A stretch of 64,000 nucleotides of DNA from Methylococcus capsulatus. GTDB lineage: Bacteria > Pseudomonadota > Gammaproteobacteria > Methylococcales > Methylococcaceae. Below, one piece after another: positions 34,718 through 44,742 of the stretch. Each line of letters opens with the position of its first letter. Position 1 is the stretch's first letter. Where the stretch lies: contig NZ_CP104311.1 in assembly GCF_036864975.1 (NCBI RefSeq), forward strand, positions 3,103,513 to 3,167,512. The letters are read 5' to 3'. The notes under the pieces are model-generated. The model had not been told where the DNA came from and ran no database searches. It worked only from the letters and a program-made list of their open reading frames with translations. The translations under genes were made by a program, and so were the position numbers.

Positions 34718-37700
34718 ATGAAACCACAAACCTCCGCTTCTTCCCTGACTTCGCCTTTGAAACCCGCCTTGCCCGCGGCCCGCCGCCAGGCGCTCTGCTG
34801 GAGCGGGCTGTACGGTTGCGCCGATTCCCTTGCGATCGCTTCGGCGTTCGGTGAGTCACCCGGCTTGTTTCTCGTGGTCACCGCCGACGCCCAGAGCGCT
34901 TTACGCATCGAACAGGAAGTGAAGACATTTCTCGGTAGGAATGCGGGGATCCTCCCATTCCCCGACTGGGAAATCCTTCCCTACGATGTGTTTTCACCCC
35001 TCCCTGAAATCACTTCGCAGCGGCTGCGGACTTTTTACGAGTTATCCCGCATCCAGCATGGCCTGCTCATCACTCCCGTATCCACCCTGATGCATCGGGT
35101 GGCTCCGCGGACCCACACCCTGGCCAATACGTTTTCCATTCGCGCGGGAAGCACCGTGAATATCGACCAGACCAGGCAGACGCTCGAAAGTGTAGGCTAT
35201 CAGTGCGTCTCGCAAGTATACCAGCATGGCGAATTCGCGATCCGGGGCTCGATACTCGACCTTTATCCCATGGGGAGCGAGACGCCTTATCGCATCGAGC
35301 TCTTCGACGAGGACGTGGAAACGATCCGTACCTTCGATCCGGAAAGCCAGCGCTCGATCGAAAAAGTGGAAGGCATAGAGCTTTTCCCTGCCCGCGAATT
35401 TCCGTTCGACGAGGCCGCCATTAAAAGGTTCCGGCAGAATTTCCGGGCCGAATTCCCGGACGCGGTGAGCCGTAGCCTCCTGTATCAAGATGTCAGCAAG
35501 GGAATCGCCGTCGGGGGGATCGAATACTACATTCCTCTGTTCGTGGAACGGATGGATACGCTGTTCGATTACCTGCCGGGCGATACGACGCTGATATTGC
35601 ACGGCGATGTCGAACAGGCCGCCGCCACCTATTACGCCGAGACCGCCAGTCGTCACGACCAGCGCCGCCACAACCTGGACCGGCCGCCGCTGCCGCCGGC
35701 CCGCCTGTTTCTGGAGCCCGAAGCGCTGAGCTCCAGCCTCGCATCCTTCAACCGCGTCATGATCGCGGCTGCGGACGCCGCTCCCCCCGCCGCGGTGAAA
35801 TTCGACTGCGCGCCGCCACCGCCACTGCATCCGGAAACCAAGACCCAGCCTCCCTACGAGCCCCTGCAACGCTTCATTGGGGAGTTTGCGGGGAAAATCC
35901 TGCTGGTGGCGGAATCTGCAGGCCACCGCGAGACCCTGGCGGCGAACCTCGCCAAGTACCGGATCCGTCCACGGGTCGTGGAGGGCTGGGCCGACTTCCT
36001 TGCAGTGCCGGACCCGCTGTGCCTGATGGTCGCCGCCCTCGATCACGGCCTGGTCATTTCCGATCCACCCCTGGCGATCGTGACCGAAGCTCAGCTCACC
36101 GGCGACAAGGCCCAGCAGCGCAGGCGCCGGCAGCGCATGCCATCCAAGGATTTCGGCCAATTCCTGCGCAGCCTGGAAGAACTGGAGATCGGCGCGCCGG
36201 TGGTGCATCGCGAACACGGCGTCGGCCGCTATCTCGGCCTGCAGCGGATCGAGACCGGCGGCGTGGAGTCGGAATTCCTGACGATTCGCTACGCCAACGA
36301 CGACAAGCTCTATGTGCCCGTTTCGGCGCTCGGCATGGTCAGCCGCTACGCCGGCGCGGACCCGGAACACGCGCCGCTGCACCGCCTGGGCAGCGAACAA
36401 TGGGCCAAAGCCCGCCGCAAGGCGCTGGAACAGGTCCGCGATGTCGCCGCCGAACTGCTGGACATCCATGCCAAGCGGGCCGCGGTGAGCGGACGGAGTT
36501 TCGCCACTCTGACCGAAGAGTACTTGAGCTTCGCCGCTCAGTTCCCGTTCGAGGAAACACCTGACCAGGAAACCGCGATCCAGGACGTCATCCGCGACCT
36601 CGCCGCACCCCGTCCGATGGACCGGGTGGTTTGCGGCGACGTCGGCTTCGGCAAAACGGAAGTCGCGATGCGGGCCGCCTTCATCGCAGCCCAGAACGGT
36701 CGCCAGGTCGCGGTGCTGGTACCGACGACCCTGCTGGCCCAGCAGCACTACAAGAACTTCTGTGACCGTTTCGCCGACTGGCCGATGCGGATCGAGGTGC
36801 TGTCGCGCTTCGTCTCCAAGAAGGACCAGGCCCAGACCATCGCGGACATCGGCGACGGCAAGGTGGACATCGTCATAGGCACCCACCGCTTGCTGCAGAA
36901 GGACATCCGCTTCAAGGATTTGGGTCTGGTCATCATCGACGAGGAGCACCGCTTCGGAGTCGCGCACAAGGAGCATTTCAAGAAGCTGCGCAGCGAAGTG
37001 GACTTCCTGGCGCTGACCGCCACCCCCATTCCCCGCACCCTGGACATGGCCCTGAGCGGCCTGCGCGAGATTTCCGTCATCGCCACCCCGCCGCCCCACC
37101 GGCACGTCATCCGCACTTTCGTCACCGAATGGGACGACACCTTGGTGCAGGAAGCCATCACGCGCGAGATCAAGCGCGGCGGCCAGGTCTATTTCGTGCA
37201 CAACAAGATCGAGACTCAGCCCAGGCTGGCGGAACGGCTGGAAAAGCTGGTGCCCGGTATCCGCACCCGCATCGCCCACGGCCAGATGCCGGAACGCGAA
37301 TTGGAAAACATCATGCTCGACTTTTACCACCAGCGCTTCAATGTGCTGCTTTGCACCACCATCGTGGAAAGCGGCATCGACGTGCCCAGTGCCAACACGA
37401 TACTGATCGACCGCGCGGACACCTTCGGCCTCGCCCAGCTCCACCAGCTCCGGGGACGGGTCGGACGCTCGCATCACCGCGCCTATGCCTATCTGCTGGT
37501 GCCGCCAAAGAAGTCCATGACCGCCGATGCCGTCAAGCGGCTGGAAGCCATCGAGGCGGCGGGCGAACTCGGCGCCGGCTTCCTGCTGTCCTCGCAAGAT
37601 CTAGAGATCCGCGGTGCCGGCGAGCTGCTCGGCGAGGAACAGAGCGGCCAGATCCAGGAAATCGGCTTTACCTTATATACCGAACTGCTGGAAAAGGCCG

Positions 37701-38191
37701 TCAACGCGCTGAAATCCGGCAAACGGCCAGAACTGGAAACCGATCACCTCGGTGGTACCGAGGTAGACCTGCAATGCGCGGCGCTGATCCCGGAGGAATA
37801 TCTGCCCGACGTGCACGCCCGTCTGGTGCTGTACAAACGCATCGCCAATGCTCGCAGCGACGACGAACTGCGCGAGCTGCAGATCGAGATGATCGATCGC
37901 TTCGGCCTGCTGCCGGAGGCGACCAAGAACCTGTTCGCGGTCAGCGCGCTAAAGAACGAGGCCGCCAAGCTGGGTATCGCCAAGATCGAAGCCAGCGCAA
38001 CCGGCGGCCGACTGATTTTCGAAGCCCAGCCCAACATCGACCCAGCCGCGATCATCCTGCTGATTCAGAAAGAGGCTACCACCTACAAGCTGGACGGCCC
38101 GGATAAACTGCGGTTCATTGCCAAGCTCCCCAACCCGGCGGAGCGCGTCCGGTTCGTGGAAGCGCTGCTGGACCGGCTGAAGGCCAAGTGA
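34718..38191 (+). CDS. mfd: Transcription-repair coupling factor Mfd
   Basis: 1157 residues, full length. Mfd removes stalled RNA polymerase and recruits UvrA. In order: an N-terminal UvrB-like region (LLVVTADAQSALRIEQEV-like block, FPDWEILPYD), the RNA polymerase interaction domain (GAPVVHREHGVGRYLGLQRI), the RecG-like translocase with GDVGFGKTEVAMRA as Walker A and IIDEEHRFGV near residue 743, and helicase motif VI in QLRGRVGRSHHRAYAYLL. The TRCF C-terminal domain ends the protein. A decayed efflux locus follows directly. Confidence 0.97.
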   Translation: MKPQTSASSLTSPLKPALPAARRQALCWSGLYGCADSLAIASAFGESPGLFLVVTADAQSALRIEQEVKTFLGRNAGILPFPDWEILPYDVFSPLPEITSQRLRTFYELSRIQHGLLITPVSTLMHRVAPRTHTLANTFSIRAGSTVNIDQTRQTLESVGYQCVSQVYQHGEFAIRGSILDLYPMGSETPYRIELFDEDVETIRTFDPESQRSIEKVEGIELFPAREFPFDEAAIKRFRQNFRAEFPDAVSRSLLYQDVSKGIAVGGIEYYIPLFVERMDTLFDYLPGDTTLILHGDVEQAAATYYAETASRHDQRRHNLDRPPLPPARLFLEPEALSSSLASFNRVMIAAADAAPPAAVKFDCAPPPPLHPETKTQPPYEPLQRFIGEFAGKILLVAESAGHRETLAANLAKYRIRPRVVEGWADFLAVPDPLCLMVAALDHGLVISDPPLAIVTEAQLTGDKAQQRRRRQRMPSKDFGQFLRSLEELEIGAPVVHREHGVGRYLGLQRIETGGVESEFLTIRYANDDKLYVPVSALGMVSRYAGADPEHAPLHRLGSEQWAKARRKALEQVRDVAAELLDIHAKRAAVSGRSFATLTEEYLSFAAQFPFEETPDQETAIQDVIRDLAAPRPMDRVVCGDVGFGKTEVAMRAAFIAAQNGRQVAVLVPTTLLAQQHYKNFCDRFADWPMRIEVLSRFVSKKDQAQTIADIGDGKVDIVIGTHRLLQKDIRFKDLGLVIIDEEHRFGVAHKEHFKKLRSEVDFLALTATPIPRTLDMALSGLREISVIATPPPHRHVIRTFVTEWDDTLVQEAITREIKRGGQVYFVHNKIETQPRLAERLEKLVPGIRTRIAHGQMPERELENIMLDFYHQRFNVLLCTTIVESGIDVPSANTILIDRADTFGLAQLHQLRGRVGRSHHRAYAYLLVPPKKSMTADAVKRLEAIEAAGELGAGFLLSSQDLEIRGAGELLGEEQSGQIQEIGFTLYTELLEKAVNALKSGKRPELETDHLGGTEVDLQCAALIPEEYLPDVHARLVLYKRIANARSDDELRELQIEMIDRFGLLPEATKNLFAVSALKNEAAKLGIAKIEASATGGRLIFEAQPNIDPAAIILLIQKEATTYKLDGPDKLRFIAKLPNPAERVRFVEALLDRLKAK

Positions 38192-38207
38192 GACGACGGT
38201 AGCCTTG

Positions 38208-38445
38208 ATGGTCTCCCTGGCCCGCTCCTCACTGGTCTACGACTGGCGCCGCTATGCCTCCGCGGTGTTCGCCATCACCTTCGCCGGGCTGCTGGCGCTG
38301 GTGCAGCTGGCGCTGGGACTGTTCGGCACGGTCTCGGTGGCGATCGACCAGTCCGACGCGGACCTCTGGATCGGCTACCCCAAGACCCAGAGCGTCGATC
38401 TGGGCCGGCCGCTGCCGCCGGGCAGCGCGGTCAATGCCTGGAGGC
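38208..38445 (+). pseudogene. N-terminal remnant of a DevC/MacB-type ABC permease
   Basis: The frame begins MVSLARSSLVYDWRRYASAV, continues through a hydrophobic helix (LLALVQLALGLFGTVSVA) and reaches DADLWIGYPKTQSVDLGRPL. This is the start of DevC-like permeases, which export together with a membrane fusion protein and an outer-membrane factor. After about 78 codons similarity stops and the frame runs into unrelated sequence, ending at 38555. The rest of the permease (about 300 residues) is missing. It lies 17 bases after mfd. Clear remnant; the exact breakpoint is approximate. Confidence 0.75.
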
Positions 38446-38690
38446 ACCGGTCCGTCCACTGCGTCGAGCCTCTGACTGTGGCGGTCGGCGACCTGCGTCC
38501 GCCTCGGCTCCGTCCGTCTCTTAAGCGACGCACTCCGCCAAGGCTCCCACACTGACTCGACGCCGTGTCGGTTCCCTTATGCTTTGTCTCCACCCGCGAG
38601 GAAGCCGCGGACTCCGACAAAACACCCGGCCCTACGGCTTCGCGGGGGCGTCGCACTCGCTCGCTTCGCTCGACTTCCTTGTGCTCCTTC
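38446..38690. other. Non-coding junction segment, possible dispersed repeat
   Basis: This stretch separates the permease fragment from the outer-membrane factor fragment and matches neither family. It is rich in short internal repeats such as CTCGCTCGCTTCGCTCG. On the minus strand it encodes the low-complexity peptide KEHKEVERSERVRRPREA, a type of junk peptide I associate with repeated intergenic elements. That it is a repeat is inference; no second copy is seen in this window. Confidence 0.35.
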
Positions 38691-39823
38691 ATGGTGGAAA
38701 ACCTTCGCCGATCCGCAGCTCGACCGGCTGGTGGATCAGGCCCTGAGAGCGAACGCCGACGTCGGTCAGGCCGCCGCGCGAGTCGTGCAAACCCGGGCGG
38801 GCAACATTTCGCCCCCGTGGACGACACCTGGCCTTACGCCGGCTTCGGCTACGAAGTGGATCTTCTGGGCCGGCTCACCAAGGGCGCGCGGTCGGCCGCG
38901 GGCACCGCGGCGGCGGCCGAGTTTGAACGGCAGCAGGTACGCCAGTCGGTAGCGCATGACGTCGTCAAGGCCTACCTCGAGCTGCGCCATGCCGAAGCCC
39001 TCTCGGAAAGCGACGCACGCCGCGCCGATCTGGCCGAAACGCTGGCGGAACTGGAGCGGCGCCGGCTGGCCGCCGGTCTGTCTGACCGACAAAGGGTGAA
39101 CGAAGCCGAACGCGACGTCAGGGACATCCGCATCGCGCGCAACCGAGCAGAACGCGAAAAGGCACTGGCCCGCGCCAGGCTGGCCCTGCTGGTATCCCGG
39201 CTGGCCATTACCCTCGCTCTGCCGGGCCGAACCGTCGAAGCCACCACCCTCGCAATCGAACCGGACCTGCCGGCTAGCGCCGTCGGCCGCCGCCCTGACG
39301 TGCAGGCCGCCTGGCAACACCTGCCGGTCGCCACCACCGACATCGAGCGTGCCGAGTTGGAACGCTATCCGCGCCTCACCCTGACCGGCATGGCCGGCAT
39401 CCTTGCCTCGGGCTTCAGCGGCTGGCTGGCCAGCGACGCTGTGGCCTGGATCGTCGGGGCCGCCGGGCGCGTCCCCCTCTACGACGGCGGCCGCATCCAA
39501 GCGCGGGTCGACGCCGCCGCGGACGCCCGCGACGAACGCTTTGCGGCCTACCGCCACGCGTCTACCTCGCCCTGGCCGAAGTCGAATCAGCGCTGGTCGA
39601 ATGGCAAACGGCGCGGACTGCCTTAGAATTCCACGCCGGCCAGTTGACGTCGCGCCGGCAGGACGCTGCCCGCCGAGCCGAAGCGATGGAACTGGGCCGC
39701 ATCAATTGCGCCGAACTCCCGCGGCTCCAACTCGCCGCGAGCGACGCGGAGGCCGCAGTCATCACCGCCGACTACCAGCGTATGCAGGCCTACGCCGCGG
39801 TGCAGCGGGCGCTGGGCCGCTAG
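38691..39823 (+). pseudogene. Degenerate outer-membrane efflux factor (NodT/TolC type)
   Basis: Three pieces in different frames form one ancestral gene. Piece 1 (about 38694-38810): WWKTFADPQLDRLVDQALRA, the typical N-terminal block. Piece 2 (about 38805-39558, frame shifted and missing an internal segment): YEVDLLGRLTKGAR, then VGRRPDVQAAWQHL and VPLYDGGRIQARVDAA. Piece 3 (about 39560-39823, shifted again): VYLALAEVESALVEWQTART to the natural stop AVQRALGR. At least two disruptions make it non-functional. The adaptor and ATPase genes expected for such a system are absent. Confidence 0.85.
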
Positions 39824-39863
39824 GCCTTTTGAATCCTCACCTTGAACCGATAGGAGCCAACCC

Positions 39864-40520
39864 ATGTTTACGGGAATCGTCCGAGGCCGCGGCCGGATCG
39901 TCGCCGCCGATCTGCAAGACACCGGCACCCGTTTTCGCATCCGATTTCCGGACGACCTGCTCGGCGGCCTGGAAACCGGCGCCAGCGTGGCGGTCGACGG
40001 CGTCTGTCTCACCGTGGTGCGGATCGCCGGCAATGAGATCGACTTCGACGCCATCGCCGGCACCCTCGCGCTGACCAATCTCGGTGACCGCCGGATTGGC
40101 GACGAGGTTAACCTGGAGCGCTCCGCCCGGCTGGGCGACGAGGTCGGCGGGCATCACGTCTCGGGCCATGTCTCCACCACCGGCGTGGTCACTTCGATCA
40201 AACTGGAAGGCGCTGGGAACCATCACCTCGAATTCGAGGTGGAGCCACAGTGGAGCCGCTACATCTTTCTGCGCGGCTTCCTGGCAGTGGACGGTGCCAG
40301 CCTCACGGTGGCGGAAGCCGATCCCGCGCGCGGCCGGTTCCGGATCAACCTCATTCCGGAGACTATCCGCAACACCTGCTTCCGCCGCTACCGAGCCGGT
40401 GACCGGGTGAACATAGAGGTGGAACACCAGACCCAGGTGCTGGTGGATGTGGTGACACGAACGATCGAGGCTGCCCTAGCGGGCCGGGGGATCCTCCGGC
40501 CGAGCAACGGATCGCCTTGA
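39864..40520 (+). CDS. ribE: Riboflavin synthase, alpha chain
   Basis: 218 residues. It dismutates two 6,7-dimethyl-8-ribityllumazine molecules to riboflavin. The N-terminus MFTGIVRGRGRIVA is diagnostic. Two lumazine-binding repeats are visible, the first with GASVAVDGVCLTVV, the second with FLRGFLAVDGASLTVAEAD; GHHVSGHVSTTGVV joins them. AGGAG precedes the ATG. It stands apart from other rib genes, although a RibD-C-like reductase lies 3.3 kb downstream at 43860. Confidence 0.96.
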   Translation: MFTGIVRGRGRIVAADLQDTGTRFRIRFPDDLLGGLETGASVAVDGVCLTVVRIAGNEIDFDAIAGTLALTNLGDRRIGDEVNLERSARLGDEVGGHHVSGHVSTTGVVTSIKLEGAGNHHLEFEVEPQWSRYIFLRGFLAVDGASLTVAEADPARGRFRINLIPETIRNTCFRRYRAGDRVNIEVEHQTQVLVDVVTRTIEAALAGRGILRPSNGSP

Positions 40521-40575
40521 CCGGCCTGGACTGTTTTCCCGAACCGGGAATCCATTAAACAGCGAGGGGACACCC

Positions 40576-40878
40576 ATGGCACCGGATGACCGCAAACGCT
40601 GGTCCCAGCGCGTCACCGAGACCAGCAACGCCCTGGACCTGGAGCCGGGCGTGTTCACCTGGGACGATCCGCGTCGGATCGCGCTGTCGCTCAAGCGCTC
40701 CGCCGAATCCAGCGGGCGGCGCAAGGCGGGGCCGTTCCAGTCGGCGATGTCCATGCTGAATTTCTACATCAACCGCGCCGGCAGCCAGCTTTCGGATTCC
40801 CGGCGGGCCTGTCTGGAAGCGGCGAAGGACGAGCTACGGGCGCTTTACGGCAGGCCGCGCCGACGCCCGCCGCCGTGA
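40576..40878 (+). CDS. DUF3175 family small protein
   Basis: 100 residues, very basic. The opening KRWSQRVTETSNALDLEPGV with FTWDDPRRIALSLKRSAESS matches the DUF3175 family. A second conserved stretch, SAMSMLNFYINRAGSQLS, follows. The function is unknown. GAGGGG precedes the ATG. The stop is immediately next to the convergent ferredoxin stop at 40879. Confidence 0.8.
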   Translation: MAPDDRKRWSQRVTETSNALDLEPGVFTWDDPRRIALSLKRSAESSGRRKAGPFQSAMSMLNFYINRAGSQLSDSRRACLEAAKDELRALYGRPRRRPPP

Positions 40879-41241
40879 TCAGTCCGTCGCCAGGCCGCCG
40901 CGGGCGGCGATCACGTAGTCCGCTACCGGCGTTCCGCCGATCAAGTGCTCCTGGATGATCCGCTCAAGCACTTCCGGGGTACAGCTCCGATACCACACGC
41001 CCTCCGGATAGACCACGGCGATCGGACCCTGAACGCAGACGCGGAGGCAATCCGCCTTGGTGCGGAACACGCCGCGCCGGGGCAGGCCGAGTTCCTCGAG
41101 ACGGCGCTTGAGATATTCCCAGGATGCCAGGCTTTCCGCCCCGCCACAGCATTTGGGCTTGGTGGCGCCGGCGCACAGAAAGACATGCCGCTCGATGTCG
41201 TTCAACCCGAGCTGGGCCACGATGGTTTTCAGTGCTTCCAT
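40879..41241 (-). CDS. Thioredoxin-like (2Fe-2S) ferredoxin
   Basis: 120 residues. Cysteines suited to a 2Fe-2S cluster are present in [16 protein letters not shown] and in [21 protein letters not shown], the pattern of the thioredoxin-fold ferredoxin family. The ATG at 41241 has a strong AAAGGAGG Shine-Dalgarno that lies inside the 3' end of recQ. It overlaps recQ by 13 bases, so the two are probably translated from one message. An electron carrier role is inferred; the partner is unknown. Confidence 0.88.
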   Translation of the reverse strand: MEALKTIVAQLGLNDIERHVFLCAGATKPKCCGGAESLASWEYLKRRLEELGLPRRGVFRTKADCLRVCVQGPIAVVYPEGVWYRSCTPEVLERIIQEHLIGGTPVADYVIAARGGLATD

Positions 41242-43418
41242 AGATCCTCCTTTTCGCTTCGGTTTGCCAATGCGCCCCAGGAGACCAGCAGACAACGCAA
41301 GACCCCATAGCCGTAGCGCCCTCCCAGCGCTTCGAACAGGGGCTTGACGGCGCCCTGCCGATCCGGGGGCAGATTCCGCCAGACGTTTTCGATCCGCGCC
41401 GCCTCCTCGGCCGACAGCCCGGTCACCTCCAGCGCATTCAGGGCCCCTCTGGCCACAGCCTGGGCCAGATGGGTATAGATAGTGGAAGGCTTGAGCTCAC
41501 GCCGGGCGGCGATCTGCTCGACGCTGAGGCCGAGCCGGAACAGCGCCAGGCTTTCCTCCGCCGTAGCCTGTTCGACGACAGTCCCGCCACCGCGCTGGCC
41601 GGAATGCTCGCGGATCAACTCGAGAAAATCGCCGCCATACAGCTCCAGTTTGCGCTCTCCGATGCCGGGAATCCGCCCCAACTGGACGTGGGTTTCCGGG
41701 CGGCTCTGGACCATTTCCATCAACACCGCGTCGTGCAGGATGATGTAAGGCGGGACATTCTGTTCTTCCGCCAGCCGGCGGCGCAAGCCGCGCAGGGCCT
41801 GGAACAGCTTTTCGTCACCGGGGTCGGAGAAGCGGATGGCTCCCCGCCGGGCCTCGCGGCCCGAGGAAGCGACCTTCTTCGGCGCGTCGTCTCTGCGCAG
41901 CAACAACATCTCTTCACCCTTGAGCAAAGGACGGCTGGCTGGGCTCAGCCGCAGGGCGCCATGCGCTTCCCAATCCACCACGAGGAAACCACGGGTCACC
42001 AGTTGGCGGAACACCGAGAGCCATTGCTGGTCGTCCAGCTCCCGGCCGATGCCAAAGGTGCTGAGCCGATCGTGGCCGAAGCTGCGGACGCGCTCGCTGG
42101 TCTTGCCGAGCAGCAAGTCGATGACGTAATGGGCGCCGAAGCGCTGGCCGCTGCGGTAGACGCAGGACAGCGCTTTGCGCGCGGCCTCGGTCGCATCCCA
42201 GGTCTGCACCGGGTTGAGGCAGTTGTCGCAGTTGCCGCAGGGCCGCTCCAGAACATCGCCAAAATAGTGCAGCAAGGTCTGGCGGCGGCAGGAGGTCAGC
42301 TCGCAGAAGCCCAGCATGGCGTCGAGCTTGTGGCGTTCCACCCGCTTGTGCAGTTCGTCGGCATCGGAGGATTCGACCATGCTGCGCAGGGTGATGACGT
42401 CCTGCAACCCGTACACCATCCAGGCATTGGCGGGCAGCCCGTCACGGCCGGCGCGGCCGGTTTCCTGGTAATACGCCTCCAGGCTTTTCGGCAGGTCCAG
42501 GTGCGCCACGAAGCGCACGTTAGGCTTATCAATGCCCATGCCGAAGGCGATGGTCGCCACCATGATCAGCCCTTCTTCCAGCAGGAAACGACGCTGGTTG
42601 TGCTGGCGGATTTCGGCGGACAAGCCGGCATGGTAAGGCAATGCCTTGAGGCCCTTGCTACAGAGCCAAGCAGCGGTTTCCTCGACCTTCCTGCGCGACA
42701 GGCAGTAGACGATGCCGGCATCGCCTTCGTGTTCGCGCCGGATGAAATCCAGCAATTGCTGGCGCGGGTTCGATTTGAGTCCGATGGCGTAGCGGATGTT
42801 GGGCCGGTCGAAGCCGCTGCAGAATACCCGCGCCTCAGTCAGTCCCAGCCGCTCGATGATCTCTCCGCGAGTACGTTCGTCGGCAGTCGCGGTCAGCGCG
42901 ATGCGTGGCACCGTCGGGAAACGCCGGTGCAGCAGCGACAACTGCCAGTAATCGGCACGGAAATCGTGCCCCCATTGCGACACACAATGGGCTTCATCGA
43001 TGGCGAACAAGGCGATGCGCACCCGGTCGAGCACCTTCAGGAAACGCTCGGTCAGCAACCGTTCCGGGGCCACGTACAGCAGGTCCAGCCCCCCCGCCAG
43101 GAAGCGGCTCTCGACCTCCCGCTGAGTCTGGAAATCCAGGCTGGAATTGAGGAACGCGGCCTTCACACCCAATTGCAGCAAGGCGCCGACCTGGTCTTCC
43201 ATCAGTGCGATCAGGGGCGAGACCACTACGCCGGTACCCGAGCGCAGCAGCGCCGGGATCTGGTAGCACAGCGACTTGCCGCCGCCGGTGGGCATCAACA
43301 CCAGTGCATCGCCGCCGTTCAGCACCTGTTCAATGATCTCGGCCTGCAGGCCGCGGAAACGCTCATAGCCGAAGACGGTTTGCAGCGTTTTCAGGGGACT
43401 GGAGGCAGCGGCGGACAT
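41229..43418 (-). CDS. recQ: ATP-dependent DNA helicase RecQ
   Basis: About 729 residues from an ATG at 43418 ([20 protein letters not shown]); an ATG at 43460 is possible. It unwinds DNA 3' to 5' in recombination and repair. Walker A is [17 protein letters not shown] and the box II is [26 protein letters not shown] is motif VI. The RQC zinc-binding cysteines are CELTSCRRQ and [10 protein letters not shown]. An HRDC domain follows ([20 protein letters not shown]). The last ~100 residues form a helix-turn-helix extension ([20 protein letters not shown]) absent from E. coli RecQ (609 residues) but known in other lineages. Confidence 0.95.
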   Translation of the reverse strand: MSAAASSPLKTLQTVFGYERFRGLQAEIIEQVLNGGDALVLMPTGGGKSLCYQIPALLRSGTGVVVSPLIALMEDQVGALLQLGVKAAFLNSSLDFQTQREVESRFLAGGLDLLYVAPERLLTERFLKVLDRVRIALFAIDEAHCVSQWGHDFRADYWQLSLLHRRFPTVPRIALTATADERTRGEIIERLGLTEARVFCSGFDRPNIRYAIGLKSNPRQQLLDFIRREHEGDAGIVYCLSRRKVEETAAWLCSKGLKALPYHAGLSAEIRQHNQRRFLLEEGLIMVATIAFGMGIDKPNVRFVAHLDLPKSLEAYYQETGRAGRDGLPANAWMVYGLQDVITLRSMVESSDADELHKRVERHKLDAMLGFCELTSCRRQTLLHYFGDVLERPCGNCDNCLNPVQTWDATEAARKALSCVYRSGQRFGAHYVIDLLLGKTSERVRSFGHDRLSTFGIGRELDDQQWLSVFRQLVTRGFLVVDWEAHGALRLSPASRPLLKGEEMLLLRRDDAPKKVASSGREARRGAIRFSDPGDEKLFQALRGLRRRLAEEQNVPPYIILHDAVLMEMVQSRPETHVQLGRIPGIGERKLELYGGDFLELIREHSGQRGGGTVVEQATAEESLALFRLGLSVEQIAARRELKPSTIYTHLAQAVARGALNALEVTGLSAEEAARIENVWRNLPPDRQGAVKPLFEALGGRYGYGVLRCLLVSWGALANRSEKEDLWKH

Positions 43419-43503
43419 GGAAGCGGCGGCGGAAACCAAAAAATCTCCACTATAAAGCATCGAAGGGCGATAATGGCGCCCCGACTTCCCCGAGAGCGCC
43501 GGT

Positions 43504-43863
43504 ATGCCGAAATCCGACAACCTGTACTCCACCATACCCGCCGCGCTGCCCGAGGAGCTGTTCGAGACCCTCGAACAGACCGGCGGCTTCCGGCTGGAGC
43601 GGATCGTTTCCCGCGGACACAAAACTCCGGAAGGCTTATGGTACGACCAGCCACAGGCTGAATGGGTAGCACTCTTGCAGGGCGAAGCCTTGTTGAGATT
43701 CGAGCAGGAACCCGAATCCCGCCGCCTCGTCCCCGGCGACTGGCTGTGCATCCCACCGCATTGCCGGCACCGGGTGGAATGGACCTCGACCTGGCCGGAG
43801 GCAGTGTGGCTTGCCCTGCACTACCCGGAACCGGTCCGCACCGAACCCCTGGAATCCGAATGA
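43504..43863 (+). CDS. Cupin domain protein
   Basis: 119 residues, a single cupin barrel. Cupin motif 1-like [17 protein letters not shown] and motif 2-like [20 protein letters not shown] are visible, the latter with His residues for metal binding. The [10 protein letters not shown] form is shared with a group of small cupins of unknown substrate. It is divergent from recQ with 85 bases between starts and overlaps the following reductase gene by 4 bases (ATGA). Confidence 0.8.
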   Translation: MPKSDNLYSTIPAALPEELFETLEQTGGFRLERIVSRGHKTPEGLWYDQPQAEWVALLQGEALLRFEQEPESRRLVPGDWLCIPPHCRHRVEWTSTWPEAVWLALHYPEPVRTEPLESE

Positions 43864-44705
43864 GTCCCGGCAAATCCGTCTACCGGCTGTTCCCCCCGCC
43901 GTTCGAGGAAGTCGCACTGCACGGCCTGTATCTGAATCTGAACCTGCACCGCTTGGGCGCTGCAGGCAAGCCGTTCGTCTACGCCAATTTCCTCGCCAGC
44001 CTGGACGGGCGCATCGCCCTGGAGGACGCCAGCGGTCAGTCCTTTCTTCCGAAGTCACTGACCACGCCGGACGATTTCCGGCTGTTCCTCGAGCTGGAAG
44101 CCCAGGCCGACTGCCTCATCACCCACGGCGGCTATCTGCGTTCGCTGCAGGAAAAACGATTGGGCAACATCCTGCAGATCGGGTTGGACGAACGCTCGCG
44201 CGACCTGGCGGCCTGGCGGAAGACCCAGGGTCTCAAACCGCAGCCGGACATCGTCGTCGCCAGCGCCAGCCTCAACTTCCCCATGCCCGCCTCGATCCAC
44301 GAACACGGCCAGCGCTGCCTGATCGCCACCGGCCGCTACGCCGATCCCGAGCGGGTCCGCCATTGGGAACGCGAAGGCTATGAAATCCTGCTCGCCGGCG
44401 ACGGTGCCATGGCCGAAGGCGACACGCTGGTCGACCAGCTCGATGCCCTGGGTTATCGCTCCATCTACCTGATCGCCGGCCCCCACATGCTCGACACCAT
44501 GGTCCGCAACGGCCGCTTGTGCCGGCTGTTCCAAACCATCACCCACCAGCTGCTCGGCGGTGAAGGCTTCCGCACCCTGGTGCCCGGGCCGGAACTCGGC
44601 CCGCATGGCCATTTGAAGATGCAGTCCCTGTACTACGACCCGACTTCGCCGCTCGACACCGGTCAGTGGTTCGCCCAATTCGAAAACCTGACCGTGGCCG
44701 CCTGA
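43860..44705 (+). CDS. RibD C-terminal-like reductase (pyrimidine reductase family)
   Basis: 281 residues from the ATG at 43860. The frame is open upstream, but that part lies over the cupin gene. The domain is the RibD-C/dihydrofolate reductase-like fold: FVYANFLASLDGRIALEDAS near the start, SLTTPDDFRLFLELEAQAD, then YRSIYLIAGPHMLDTMV. No deaminase domain is fused, so it is a stand-alone reductase. The substrate could be a riboflavin pathway intermediate or another NADPH-reducible pyrimidine. Coupling to a cupin is unusual for a riboflavin enzyme. Confidence 0.8.
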   Translation: MSPGKSVYRLFPPPFEEVALHGLYLNLNLHRLGAAGKPFVYANFLASLDGRIALEDASGQSFLPKSLTTPDDFRLFLELEAQADCLITHGGYLRSLQEKRLGNILQIGLDERSRDLAAWRKTQGLKPQPDIVVASASLNFPMPASIHEHGQRCLIATGRYADPERVRHWEREGYEILLAGDGAMAEGDTLVDQLDALGYRSIYLIAGPHMLDTMVRNGRLCRLFQTITHQLLGGEGFRTLVPGPELGPHGHLKMQSLYYDPTSPLDTGQWFAQFENLTVAA

Positions 44706-44742
44706 GCTACACTGCGCCGGTCAGCACCATCGCATCGACCCC

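Noticed and set aside
35042-37597. Very long open frame of 851 codons on the minus strand opposite mfd
   Set aside because: It lies entirely antisense to a clear full-length mfd gene, has no family motifs and reflects GC-biased third positions.
41469-43661. 730-codon plus-strand frame opposite recQ
   Set aside because: Shadow of recQ; no motifs and it would overlap the cupin gene start.
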